Shown here piece by piece: positions 24,101 to 35,134 of a stretch of 64,000 bases of DNA (its first letter is position 1; every line of letters starts with the position of its first letter). The DNA comes from Tetracentron sinense (Eukaryota > Streptophyta > Magnoliopsida > Trochodendrales > Trochodendraceae), in the NCBI GenBank assembly GCA_015143295.1, contig JABCRI010001343.1, positions 806,001-870,000 of the forward strand. Direction: 5' to 3'. A model generated the notes under the pieces. The model ran no database searches and was not told the origin of the DNA. It worked only from the letters and a program-made list of their open reading frames with translations. The position numbers and the translations under genes are program-made.

Positions 24101-27100
24101 AAAAGTTTGTCCAACGATGTGATCCAAAGAAAAAATGAAACCTTAGAGGGTAAGCCGGGGTTCCACACTACTTTATAGGGAAACGAAATCCCCGGGTAGG
24201 AAGACATAGACTGAAACAAATTTCTAATCGAGAATCTCCCTTGGCTACTCAAAGACCACTGTCTGCAATCCCTTAACTGCCTGAACTATTAGCTTTTTTT
24301 AATTTATTAACAACCATATGATGTGTAAGGAAGTACATAATTCATTGGTTTTCTTCCTAGCTGGAGAGGCTTGGTGCTTGTTCTTTGACCAGTTTGGGTC
24401 GAAATCTGTATTATCTCGAACTATGATTAATCTTTTGGAAATGACTGTGGTAGAGTGAAGATTTATAGAACTCTTTGCTCAATTATTTGTTGGGGGGTAT
24501 TTGGAAAGAGTGCAATATTTTACATCTTTAAGTATAAGTGATGATGTAGCAGTAGTAGTTGGGGGGGGGGGGGGCCTTCTTTTTGAATTTTAAAGCACAA
24601 AAGTTTCACTCACAATTGAGTAGGACATGACAGATATGAGTGAATCCAGAGTTTAAAGAAATTCCAATATGGCTTTTTGAGATTCTCAAATTATAATAGG
24701 GCTCTTCAACATGATTTTTTTTTTCGATCAATAAATAGCATCATTATATATAATAAAGGAGAGAAAAAGCACAATGGTGAACCAAGAAAGTAGAACCATA
24801 GTAAGAAAAGCAGCAACAACAACAACAACAATATCTAGAAAATCACAATGCAAAGGTGTTCCCCCATGGGTCTCCGTCAATTCCCCCAACTGCACTCCAG
24901 ATTGAAACTAGATAGCGATCCGGAAGATGGACATGGAAGAGTCCTCGAATACTCTCCTATTCCTCTCCTTCTAGAGGGACTCAAGCGATTGCCCCCGAAA
25001 GGAGAGGTCAAACTGTCCCTGCCGGCTCCGGGAGTGCCACTGGCAGCTAACAAGATACGAAGCTCCGGAAGGAGCCGGGGAAGGTCCACGGGATGCCTAA
25101 ATGAGAAAGGAAGTAGGACCAAACCTCTCTTGCACCGGACAATGAAGTAATAAGTGATCCATAGACTCCTATGCTAGAAGGCACATGTATCATCTGTTAG
25201 CCAGAGACCAACCTCTGTGCATGAGGTGATCGCTAGTCAAAATTTTATCTAAAACTATCATCCCCAAGAAAAAAGATACACTTGAGGGAATCATTGGAAA
25301 CCACACAGCTTGATGAGGAAAATGTAGCAAGGGCCCAGGTTGCAAAGCTCACAAAAAGGAACGCACAGAGAATCGCCCCATGTTGTCTAGGGACTAGACG
25401 CGACTATCCTGGGCGGGGATAGAAGGGGTGACCTGCTGGACTTGAGTTAGGAGCCCCAATAGCTCTTGAACCTCCCAGTCAAATAGATTGTGCCTTAGCA
25501 TGAAATATTGTAAACCCTAAAGCACACTCTTTTTCTAGAAGTAATCCCCAAATATAATGATTTCTATCAAAGGATCAAATTAACCCCAAATAAGATAATC
25601 GAAATTTCTAAGGCTTGTTATTAAAGAGAACTCAATAATCAATTCCAATTTTGCTCTCAAATATATTAAAATATTAGAAGAATCTAAATATTCTGAAGTT
25701 AAGAAATTCAAATCAAGAGTTCAAAATCTTGGATTTCGGAACTCGGCTTGGATTTCGAATTGGAATTATTCGGCTGGCTAAGGTTTTTCGAATATTTTGA
25801 GATGAGATAGGTGACTTTTGGATAACTTGAAATAACAAAAAATCAATAGCATGGTTGTTAAAGGCGTCGCCTTAGGCGGTCGCCTAGGTGATATGGGGCC
25901 GCCTCAGACAGTCATTATTAAATCTGATATATGTAATATTATTATTGTTTAAAGATATAAAAGTTACTTTATTTGAATATAGTAATTGGGTAAACAAAAA
26001 AATATGTTATTTTATATATTTTTAAGGTCTTTAACCATATAATATGTTAGGGTTTGTATATCTTACAAAAAAAAGATTTGTAGATAGAAGAAGAAAGAAG
26101 AGAGGAATGATGTCCAGTATGTTTCCCTCAATGGGTAGACAATTGGCCTATTTCTCTGTTCCTCTGTTTGTAGGTGGGCCATATGGTCCTCATCTGCTTT
26201 TGCCATGGTTGTTACAAGTGTCGCCTAGGCGACCAAGCATACAAGTGGGATCAAGCAGTCCAATAATAAAAAGAGGCCTTTAAATGTCTCAAATTTTTTC
26301 TGGGACCCCCAAAACTTTCATAAACCCATATTTGAAGGAGTCTTTTATAATTTAAATAAGTGCAAATCCCATAATTATATATTTTTTTAAATTACATTTC
26401 TTGAGTATACTTGAGAAAAAGGAAGAAAGAAGAAATGAGAGTAAGATGTACTGCTTCTCCCTCTCTTGTCTCTCTCATGTTCGACATCATATTGACTGTC
26501 AGACTATTTTTTTTTTTTTTTTCAGTCCTACACTCTTCCTCCTCTCTCATCTCTTTCCTCTCATGTTCGGCTATTACTGTAGACTATTGTTTATTTCTAT
26601 TTTTTATCATTCATAATCTCTCTTTCCCCTTTTGACAATTATTGTAGACTTTGTTTTTTTTTGTTTCGTTTTTTATCTCCAACACTTGAAATCCTCCTTT
26701 ATTATTCTTAGGACTGTCTCTAAGGATGATTCTATCAAAGCGTATATCACATGAATTGCAGGACCCTTTATTCAAGGAAATACGTCATACATAGATCTCA
26801 TATTGGGAGGATGTCTGCAACAGACAGTTCATTGGGCGACACCTTTGGCTACTGCCTCAGGCGTCCATGGGGTCAGTCGCCCAGTCGCCTTGACAACTAT
26901 GATCAATAGTTCTTCAGCTAAGATGGTTCAAATAATGATGGAAGAACAAAGTAAGAAATACATTGTTGAATTGATGATTTGATGGATATTGTCGGACGTT
27001 TACACATCCTTTGATAAATCCACTATCTCACCTAAAATAATTTAAGGATCAAACACCTCTGTATCAAACAATCAAATCTCTACTTCAAAAAGAGTGAACA

Positions 27101-29766
27101 CATTTGTAGAGGAAGGGGATAGCCATTCAATCCTAATACTTTCTAAATCGGACTCTAACTCAAATAAGTAACTTTTAAAGTAACTAAAACTCATATTTAG
27201 ACTGTAGATATTCAACTCAAAATTTCTATGAATAATATTCCGAAAATTACTATAAGTAGCAAATACCAAAAGATTTTCTAACCTGACTTCAAAGTAAAGA
27301 CTAAAGAGTCAATTTGATATACGACTACAACTATTTGGTAATCGATCATTTTCTTGATCGTTCATCATATTTCCTTTGAGGATGGATTTTTGGGGTCTAA
27401 AAGAGTCCTACATATCCACCATGTGTCGAGATGCTGTTCTGTATTAAATACCCAATGGGCCCAAGCCCACAAAAATGGACCTTGAAATTGGACGGAGGCC
27501 CAAATGCATGGACCTAGGCTCTTGAGGTTTGGAACAGGGATCCTGTTCTGTGAGTCTAGTCTAATCAATATTATATGGCAAAAAAGCAGTTAATACCATT
27601 AAGCATGTAAATTTGATATAGTCGAATTCTTGTTGAGTCAGCTGAAATACTTATTTCCATTCAGAGTATAGGTTTTGAAAGTTGCTTACAACAATTGTTG
27701 TTTTTTAATATCAGAGGTTATAACTAGACATATATTTAATTTTGGATTATTATTATTATTTTTTTTTGGAAAAGTAGCTACATAGAAATCATTTAAGAAA
27801 GAGAATACCCTTTCATCACACTTGACTGGCAAAATTAAAATTGGGAAACTTCAATTACCCAATATGATCTCTATTCAGGATTGGGTTTATTTTCTTTGTA
27901 TATACGCAATTCCAGTATTAAGGTTTGGTTATGGTTGTTATGAATGTCTTTGATATTATTTAATGATGGTGCTTTTGGCTTCACCAGTTAAATTGGGAAA
28001 CCTCAATTACCCAATATGATCTCTATTCAGGATTGGGTTTATTTTCTTTGTATATATGCAATTCCAGTATTAAGGTTTGGTTATGGTTGTTATGAATGTC
28101 TTTGATATTATTTAATGATGGTGCTTTTGGATTCACCAGTTACTGACTGACTGTTGTGCCTCAAACTGTATACAAGTTAGCTTATGTTGGTACTTGGTAT
28201 TCTGGTGATGTCACACATCACATATGTTTATCTCACCCAATCTTTTGTACCTTTTCTTGTTACAGCCCAGGCATCATGTTGTTGATTTTTACAAGAGCTA
28301 GTAGTCATGTTCCTCTTAAGATTCTTTCAATAGAGGATGGCACTGTTCTCAAAGCTTTTAACCATCTCCTTCATCGGAATAAGAAGGTGGACTTCATAGA
28401 ACAGTTTAATGAGAAGCTTCTTGTGAAGCAAGAAAATGAGAATCTCCAAATTCTTGATGTAAGGTTATCTTTGTTATTACTCATAAAGCAACAATTCTCT
28501 CATGTCAACACCTATAATTTAACCATAAAGCAACAATTCTCTCATGTCAACACCTATAATTTAACCATTGTTATTCCTCCTAGGTCCGAAATGCTGAGCT
28601 AACAGAAGTTAGCAGAACTGAATTCATGACTCCATCAGCATTTATCTTTCTATATGAGAACCAGTTGTTCCTGACATTTAGAAATCGGACTGTGGCTGTT
28701 TGGAATTTCCGAGGGGAGCTTGTAACTTCTTTTGAGGATCACCTTTTATGGCATCCCGACTGCAACACAAACAACATTTATATCACAAGTGATCAGGATC
28801 TTATTATATCTTACTGCAAGGCCGGTTCTGATGATCAATTGATGGAAGGAAATGGTAAATCTTTGGACTTGGATCATATTTTAGGGCAGCAAATAGAGCA
28901 CAAACTCCTTAAACATAGAAATGTCTTGAATTCTCCAGTAATCTTGTGTAATAATCAAAATGTCAATTATGTAGGGCATTCTATACACCTGTGAGTGCGC
29001 TCGAGATTTTGTCGTTAAATGATTCTTTTCCTCTATATCACGAATAAATTAAATAATTGTTTCTCCAGAATGTTGCGTTTCAGTTAAGTGCTTTGTATCG
29101 AGTATGCATTATGGTTAGTAACAGTTATTTGTATAGTCAAGTGCATGCCACAGGTTGTTGAAGGAGGTACCTATATAGGCATGTTTTGTAATCAATATTT
29201 ACATTTTAGTTGACTTCTTGTTGACCTAGTATTTCTGACAGTAATAAAAGGATGTGGATGGTTTGAGTTGTCCCAGTTGTTCCTTCCATCTCCTTGTTTA
29301 GATTATCCATTGCAGAGCCTCCTCCCCCCCCCCCCCCCCCCCCTCTTTGCATGTGTGCCACATACACAGCAAAAGCAAAAGGGGGTTGTCTTCTCACATG
29401 TTATATTTATCTTTTGTTGACTTCTGTCAGGTATCATAATGAAATGCATTTTATGACCTGTTCAAGTATATTATATCATAATTTACTTCTTACAGCGTTT
29501 GATTCTCTTATGCAGCTGGGTCTATCAATATCAGCAATATCTTGAGTGGGAAATGCCTTGCTAAAATACATGCGGAAGACAGCAGTCTCAAGGTTGATGA
29601 GTGTAGCAGTAGTGGCAGCAACTCGAAGAAGCGGTCCCATGTGTCCAGGATCAGGAACACAGTTGCGGAAGCTTTGGAAGACATCACCGCCCTCTTCTAT
29701 GATGAAGAACGTAATGAGATATATACTGGCAATAGGCAGGGTCTGGTTCATGTATGGTCTAACTGA
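15156..29766 (+). CDS. transducin/WD40 repeat-like superfamily protein, 8 exons, 470 aa
   Basis: Exons 15156-15347, 20147-20294, 20429-20579, 20707-20832, 20918-20998, 28266-28458, 28584-28854 and 29516-29766 join in frame with GT-AG borders. They give 470 aa ending VHVWSN-stop. The protein starts MDGRRISSSPRPCCGRRILA and is rich in Arg/Lys up to residue 45 (possible nuclear signal). It continues with EEYDTHDPKGHCSLVLPFLK, FSRESNQRICFLNVSP, RRGKPDAGFALFESESLKWP, SIYKVFDLKNYTML, FLTFRNRTVAVWNFRGELV and ends with an 'IYTGNRQGLVHVWSN' WD blade. This matches a highly conserved single-copy-like plant family annotated as transducin/WD40. I know no established biochemical role, though a propeller scaffold is likely. 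Introns 1 (4.8 kb) and 5 (7.3 kb) are swollen by hAT, LINE and MITE insertions. No lesion was seen in any exon, so the gene is probably functional. The 3' UTR probably reaches about 30360. Confidence 0.9.
16080..16980 (-). mobile_element. hAT transposase remnant in intron 1 of the WD40 gene
   Basis: On the minus strand, 16875-16654 reads KYLLIWAIIDNSSNNNLHSP then LHTFATFLNSQLCYA and ...VMDKMISNED. This matches the 'W..QLHRPLHAA.YFLNP' region of plant hAT (DUF659-type) transposases. Further left, about 16500-16210 reads WWEMWSNDVPVLQKVAIKLQ, an in-frame stop, then EWSTFDVAHTKKKKKLEPKK, the C-terminal dimerisation region. Stops interrupt it, and an AT-rich stretch separates the two parts. It is an inactive fragment of a formerly autonomous element. 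Its terminal repeats were not found. Confidence 0.75.
18611..18906. mobile_element. small hAT-like MITE (CAGGG-GGAGCC family), 296 bp
   Basis: The left end is CAGGGGTGGAGCC and the right end, read from the other strand, is CACGGCGGATCC. The 8-base target duplication AGTGTGAG occurs at 18603-18610 and 18907-18914. The interior is rich in G and C runs ('gggggggctgaagccccccc'), as in the copy at 9879-10140. It lies in intron 1 of the WD40 gene. Confidence 0.7.
21067..22843. repeat. tandem duplication in WD40 intron 5, copy A split by a hAT element
   Basis: Copy A (21067-21524 continuing at 22106-22258) and copy B (22259-22843) share the whole order from 'cttgcttaatgaattttaag' to 'gattattttacgcttc', with scattered substitutions and small gaps. 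Without the insertion each unit is about 590-610 bases. Only copy A carries the 581-bp hAT element. Confidence 0.85.
21525..22105. mobile_element. non-autonomous hAT element, 581 bp
   Basis: The terminal inverted repeats are CAGTGTAGTCAAGGCGTC on both ends. They continue into GC-rich CCTAGGCG repeats that form a long foldback at each end. A perfect 8-base target duplication, ATTTCGAT, lies at 21517-21524 and 22106-22113. The interior is AT-rich and non-coding, with repeated 'ggcagagccccctac'. Perfect flanks suggest a fairly young insertion. Confidence 0.9.
22987..24272 (-). mobile_element. 5'-truncated LINE, minus strand, carrying a nested MITE
   Basis: It begins at its 3' tail (T-run at 22988). 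The minus strand from about 24252 reads SYPGISFPYKVVWNPGLPSK then VSFFLWITSLDKLLTGD, followed by EETVDHLLLHCSVVSEVWHH, which is the zf-RVT zinc-binding domain of plant L1-type LINEs. After the MITE at about 23276-23866 the same frame resumes with AISWTLWLERNRRVFE. Reverse transcriptase is absent, as expected from 5' truncation. It was inserted into the second copy of a short tandem repeat in WD40 intron 5. Confidence 0.85.
23276..23866. mobile_element. TIR element (MITE) nested inside the LINE
   Basis: The ends are GCATGGTTTAAAAAAACG and, from the other strand, GCAAGGTTTAAAAAAACGG. Both are followed by repeated 'ccgaaaccgttacg/gtaaaggtttcgg' units. The flank '(c/t)tggaagca' is present on both sides (8-9 bases), fitting hAT or Mutator. 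Removing it restores the LINE frame WGVLPGAISWTLWLERN exactly, so the borders are good to within a few bases. It is non-coding. Confidence 0.8.
24716..25440 (-). mobile_element. second LINE 3' fragment, minus strand
   Basis: It starts with a T-run (3' tail) and a CAA repeat. The minus strand reads ILTSDHLMHRGWSLANR then ESMDHLLLHCPV (zf-RVT domain), and further on KERNRRVFEDSS, the same C-terminal motif as the LINE at 22987-24272. Frames are broken by stops, so it is older. It lies in WD40 intron 5. Confidence 0.7.
25850..26901 (+). mobile_element. non-autonomous hAT element, 1052 bp (copy 1)
   Basis: The left end is CATGGTTGTTAAAGGCGTCG and the right end, from the other strand, is CATAGTTGTCAAGGCGACTG. 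A perfect 8-base target duplication, ATCAATAG, lies at 25842-25849 and 26902-26909. It has no transposase. An internal stretch near 26208 resembles its own terminus ('catggttgttacaagtgtcgcc'). A homologous element lies in opposite orientation at 54695-55761. It is in WD40 intron 5. Confidence 0.9.
27839..28142. repeat. 152-bp tandem duplication near the WD40 exon 6 acceptor
   Basis: Two nearly identical 152-base units (27839-27990 and 27991-28142) differ at only a few positions, which points to a recent event. They lie about 125 bases upstream of the exon 6 acceptor at 28265. Confidence 0.85.
28482..28565. repeat. 42-bp tandem duplication in WD40 intron 6
   Basis: Two apparently identical 42-base units starting 'cataaagcaacaattctct'. 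They fill most of the 125-base intron 6. The splice borders are unaffected. Confidence 0.85.
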
Positions 29767-30360
29767 TGAAGAGATCTTGCCTTGGGTTTTTCACTCAATC
29801 TTTTTTGATGGCGCTCCTCGAAGATGGTTGAATTCATGGGCTGACCCCACTGCCGACAAAAGAACTGTGTCAACTGTATCATTAAATGTTCTTGTAGTAG
29901 TTCTAATTCCCGTTCTCTAGTTTCCCTTTGTTTTCCAATTTTTTTTTTAAGGGTTTTGCTTGGTAATGCATTCAGTGAGCTTGGCTGTTGTGGATGTGCA
30001 TCCGGGGGGATGCAGGCAAAGAGAGAGTACTGTCTGGTTCAGCTTACTGCAGTGCAGGCTTCTATACTTTTAAAGCTCTCAAAGTCTCAAGCTCACGTTT
30101 TAATTCATCACGTGTACACTGCATTTAACTTGTCTGATTGCATCTAATTAGAAATTGACAACCATGGGTTGTGAATCTTACAAGTTGGGCTGTCTTCCCC
30201 ATTGCTGTTACGGATTTTATGACTTTTATTTCTGATCATGTGATTGAAGATTCTTGTTTGTTCAGATTTATGGAAAAAAGGGAGAACAGAAAAAGATCCT
30301 TCTCCCATTATTTTTATCACTTCCAGCTGGTTTTGTTTCTGTTTCCAGTCATAGTTTAAA
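29767..30360 (+). other. probable 3' UTR of the WD40 gene
   Basis: This sequence follows the TGA at 29764 and has no recognised coding or repeat content. The end of the transcript is a guess. Confidence 0.4.
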
Positions 30361-31725
30361 TGGCTTTTATGGGGTCTGAGTAGTCAGTTAAGAGCACACG
30401 GGGGGAAAATAATAAAGATTTAGTGTTTTGAAGTCGCAAGGAGGATGTTTTAACTGGATGAGTTGCTCAGGGAAGGCATCAACCGAGTGTACTAACAAAA
30501 TAGTAGGCTTTTTTTATATATAAATAATCTATAGGACAGGTGTCCAAGGATGGTGGGGTGGGACCTTGAAAGGGTTTCCTTGTGAGGATTAAGGAATTCT
30601 GAAGGCAAATGTAGATAGAGAGACGATGGATCCGTCAAATGAAGCAATCAGAGAAGGCAAAAGAAGAAGAAGAAGGCTTTGCTAGTTGGAGGTTGCTATC
30701 AGCCTAAGGAATTTGGGGAGTTGGTGGTGAGGCCCACTTCTGGCATTTAGGGACTGGAGACTCTAGAGGGGGTGTTAATTGATTGCGTAGCACATGGGGG
30801 GGTGGTGGTGGACTGGGCCCAAACAAAAAAGAAAAGAAAAAAGCGTAAGATGATGTATGCGCGAAGTGGACGCTTGCCAACCTTTGTAGCTGAAGAAGTG
30901 TATTTGTTGAGGGTGGGGGTAAGGACTAAGGACTAGGGAGGGGGTATTCCAATTAGTGATATACTACTCTTCCTTGTAACATACAACTTAACCAGAGCTA
31001 GCAGCCTCACTCAATCAAACAAGTGTTGTATTGGGATTTAGAAACATTAAAATTGTTCCAAGTAAAAATAACCCCGCAAAACCCTTCCCCTATTCCCGCT
31101 ACTCAGTTTTCAAACCCATCTTCTTCTTCTCCGGACAGGACAGGACAGGACAACACAAGACAAGACCGGGGGCTCAACACCACTTCAATCAACAATACTA
31201 GAACCTCTCCTCAGACCCCAGGATCTGGTTCAAAACCAAAACTGACCCACCAATTAAATCAGACCCTTTTTGGCCTGAAAATCATACTCGGATTAAGATT
31301 CAAGAAATCATACTTCACACAGACCCAAAATTCAAAATCAACAAATCAATTCAAACCCCTCGTCTGATCACTTCTGCTTCCTGTGTAGCCCCACATCTCT
31401 GAATCTGAACTAGCTGCTGCATTTTTAGCATAATAATTCATCTGTTTTTTTCACGAGTCAATCAATTTCCCAATCAAACTCTATAATTATGGAACATCGA
31501 TCGAACCATTCAAATTCCCTCGGGTTGTAAGCGTCTTTGCCCCATGAAAGATTTCAAGACAGGGGACATCTTCGTCGTTTTACTAACAATTTTGAACCCA
31601 TTGTCTATAAATAAGAGATAAACTGTGTAGTAAACAAATTTAAGGAAAGAATACTCAAGCATAGCCTGTTTAACTAAAGAGGTGACAGTATGCATGTGCA
31701 CGTGTTCTGTTACACGGTATGTGCA
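30361..31725. other. intergenic, nothing recognised
   Basis: Purine-rich and mixed sequence with short GGACA repeats near 31135-31155 and a 115-codon open frame (31023-31367) of low-complexity Ser/Thr/Asn/Pro composition that matches no family I know. No gene is called. Confidence 0.45.
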
Positions 31726-34700
31726 CACCTCTCCAGCTTGCCACATGTCATATGATTTTGGACACTCATTAACTATGGTTAAGATTTACTCACCCTTAAA
31801 GTTAAATAATCTAACATTAGTTTTTAGAAAAAAACTTAACCACATGAGATTGAATCATAAGTTAATTTTTTTATAATATTTTTCTAAAAACCAAGTTAGA
31901 TTAGTTAACCATAAGAGTGAGTGAATCTTAACCATAATTAATGTTGTGAGAAAAACACCAATAGAAATAACTAGACGGAAAAGAATAAACCAAAACACAC
32001 ACCACAAGGGAACACAAGAGATATACGTGATTCGGCAATAACTTGTTTACGTCCACGGGTCAAGATCCGATCACTTATTTATTCACAGAAACCTTGAGGA
32101 ACCAGTACAAAAACACTCAACTCACATTCTCTATGAAAAGCCAAAGAAGAATCTCTATCTATCCTCCCTTAAACGTTTCCCAAGCCTTAGTATGCTTTAA
32201 CCTTTTCTATAATCTCCCACTCTTAAAGCAAAAGCATTCCCTTGATCCTTAGATGCAAAGATTCAAACTCTAAACCCATAATCCCCTATTTATAGGCCTA
32301 AACAAGAGCTCTACACTAATAGAAAGTCGCCCAATTGGAATAGGTGTTTCCCAAAACATAAAGAGACTAAAACAACAATTTTCTGAAACATTCCATGCAA
32401 AATGGCGTCCTGGGCGATTGATTCCCCTTGGTGGGCGATCAATTGCCCCTTGGGGTTTTTGCCTAATTCAAGCCAAAATCTAACAATCTCCACCTTGACG
32501 AGAATTCCGCGACCCCACCCGTAACCAAGAGAACTGATTTGCTACCAAACAAACTTTCAAGGTAAAACACCGTATCACCCACATTCGGGAAGCACCTCTA
32601 CCTTGAACCAAAATCTCTCTCAAAATTTTGTCACTTCATTTGTAATTACCGCAAACCCATTTGCAAATACTGCAAACAACCGCTTTGACCTTGCCCGCCT
32701 ATGCACCATCTGCAAAAGAGACCCATCAGCTACACACACTCTCGAATTCAACCCCGGAAAGCACTCCACCAAATTCGATAAAACATGGTCAAAACCCATG
32801 TGTAGCCTGAAAACCAATTATTCAATCTAAAAGAATCCTGGGTGAGGACATAGATCCGTCATCTTCACCAAAGGCACATCATCACCATCTCCACCCTTAC
32901 AAAAACTAACTGGAATACCCATCTCTGCACAGATTGCGAAAGAGACTTTAAGTGAGTTTTCTATCTTCTGCATAACATCAGGTTTTCGTTTTCCTACAGA
33001 CCTTGTAGTAGCTCCACCTACCATCGTATTTCCCTCCAGGAGATATAAACTACTACACTTCTTCTCTTTCATCAAAATCAAGCATCCTTGCTTTCCCCGC
33101 TTTATTTTGATAAATCCACATGTAACTTTGTAGTAACAACCCTTAGAGTCTAATTGTCCGAGGGATATTAAATTCCTTCACAACTTAGGGACACAAGCTA
33201 CCCCTTCCAAAGTTTTCGAATAACTTTATCAAACATTTTTATCTTTACATTACCAAACCTCGTGATTTCACATTCAGATCCATCACCCAATAACACTTTT
33301 CCTGTCCCATTTTGGAATGTATCAAAAAATTACATATTTGAGCAAATATGACACGAAGCCTCCGAATCTAAAATCCACTCACTAGAAGAATTGTCCATAC
33401 ATTTGGAGACTGTGAAAACATCTCCAATGTATTCCTCATTGTCCGTTGCTATTGCCGTCGAAGAATCTCATCCGGAAGAATTCCTCTTCCCATCAGCACG
33501 CATCGGACACTCCATTTTGAAGTGCCCTAATTTTTTGCAATGATAGCACTAGATCCTGTCTTTTCCCTTGGATTTGGATTTGCCCCTGCCCCTACCTTTT
33601 CCAGATCCTCTCTCCAAGTCCCTTCCTCCTTCCCGAGCAACTATGACATGATTATTCTCATCATGCGATGACTTCCGCCTAATCTCGTAAGAAAGTAGCG
33701 CCGTTGTGACCTCCTCCATCAGTAGTGTCTTCTTGCCATACACGAAAGTTGTCACCAAGTGGTTATATGAGTCTGGAAGTGATGTAAGAAGCCCTACGGC
33801 CTGGTCTTCTTCATCCACCTTGACACCAACTTTCTGCAGTTGATTCAAGATCTAGTTGAACACATTAATGTGCTTTATGAGATCTGCACCCTCCACCATC
33901 TTTAAGGTATTGAACTCATTTTTCAAGTATAACCTGTTAGTAAGGCTATTTCCGATATAGAGCATTTCCAACTTCTTCCAAAGATCCGATGCCGATTCCT
34001 CATCCATAATGTTATGCATCACGTTATCTGCAAGACAGACGTATTGTGCTGATTGTCATCGCCTCAATGTTTTCTCAATTTGCATCAGACATCTTTTCCG
34101 GTTTACCAGAATCCACCTTTAACACCCTTGCGAGACTCTGTTGAACTAGGACATCCTTTACCCTCATTTGTTACAGATTAAAACTCTCTTTTCTGTCAAA
34201 CTTTTCAAGGAAAAATTGCCTAGAATTTTTCAAAGCCATAGAAAAATAATTAACTTAACCCGAAGCTTTGATACCAATTTGTTGTGAGAAAAACACCAAT
34301 AGAAATAACCAGATGGAAAAGAATAAACCAAAACACACACCACAAGGGAATACAAGAGATATACGTGGTTTGGCAACAACCTGCATACGTCCATGGGTCA
34401 AGATCCGATCACTTCTTTATTCATAGAAACCTTGAGGAACCAGTACAAAAGTACTCAACTCACGTTCTCTATGAAAACCCAAAGAAGAATATCTATCTAT
34501 CATCTATTAAACATTTCTCAAGCCCTAGTATGCTTAACCCTTTTGATAATCTCTCACTCTCAATACAAAAACATTCCCTGGAAAGATTCAAACCCTAGAT
34601 TCATAATCTCCTATTTATAGTGCTAAACAAGAGCCCTACACTAATAGAAAGTCCCCCAATCGGAATAGGTGTTTCTCAAAACATAAAGAGGCTAAAATAA

Positions 34701-34856
34701 CAATTTCTCGAAACATTCCACGCAAAACGGTGCCCTAGGCAATCGATCCCCCTTGGTGGGCGATCAATCACCCCTTAAGATTTTTGCCTAATTCGAGCCA
34801 AAATCCAACAATTAATAGGTGTCAAAGAGAACACATGACGAGCTAGGAGGTGTCTA
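31726..34856. mobile_element. foldback MITE split by a copia-type fossil
   Basis: The left part (31726-31941) reads 'cacctctccagcttgccacatg...ttaactatggttaag' and folds on itself through 'gtgagtgaatcttaaccataatt'. The element resumes after the fossil at 34816 with the inverted counterpart ('ggtgtcaaagagaacacatgacgagctaggaggtg'). It belongs to the TTAACTATGGTTAAGATTCA family that recurs across the window. It is non-coding. Confidence 0.7.
31942..34810 (-). mobile_element. copia-type LTR retrotransposon fossil with both LTRs, 2.87 kb
   Basis: The two LTRs (31942-32485, 544 bp; 34280-34810, 531 bp) begin TGTTG and end CAACA. They are flanked by the 5-base target duplication ATTAA (31937-31941 and 34811-34815). 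Orientation is minus: a primer-binding site like initiator-Met tRNA (TGGTATCAAAGC) adjoins the right LTR, and a purine tract (AAGGTGGAGAT) adjoins the left one. The interior, only about 1.8 kb, keeps gag features (UBN2-like region and a CCHC zinc knuckle) and the start of a protease region. Integrase and reverse transcriptase are absent. It is internally deleted and broken. The LTRs differ at many sites, so it is of moderate age. Confidence 0.9.
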
Positions 34857-35004
34857 CATACCACTTAACAAAATGACGTGCGGATGCATGCTATTACCTA
34901 TTTTGTTAAATACCTTTACAATCGTCCGACAGAGAGGCTATGTCCTGTGAGGGCAAATCTCTAGCCTTGAAGTCCTTTGATTTTCGTGTTTTATTTTAGG
35001 ACTT

Positions 35005-35134
35005 TGCTTCTAAGAAGGTCTTAGGGCCGACACCACAGAAACCGTATTGTGCAGCATGAGATTTGAGGTGGGACTCCTTTTCACATTATGGCCCCACCCG
35101 GAATCCCTTGCTGTGCAGAGACGGTCTCGGTAGC
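35005..35134. mobile_element. foldback MITE, uninterrupted relative of 9777-10206
   Basis: It begins GCTTCTAAGAAGGTCTTAGG and ends with 'gagacggtctcggtagc'. The centre has 'gagatttgaggtggga...cccacccggaatccc'. It is the same family as the outer element at 9777-10206 but without the nested insertion. Confidence 0.6.

Noticed and set aside
26044-26283. An open frame shared by the two 1.05-kb hAT elements as a possible protein
   Set aside because: The frame is not kept between copies (different start, an interrupting GA tract) and shows no transposase motif.
28855-28994. Reading exon 7 of the WD40 gene through to the stop at 28994
   Set aside because: The donor at 28855 joins to 29516 and restores the family sequence NAGSINISNILSGKCLAKI; the read-through tail is not conserved in my memory of the family.
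29206-29545. Open frames around the poly-C tract with runs of Pro or Gly
   Set aside because: They are produced by an 18-base C-run in the last intron of the WD40 gene.
31023-31367. A 115-codon Ser/Thr/Pro-rich open frame
   Set aside because: Low-complexity composition with simple GGACA repeats, no recognisable domain and no splice partners.
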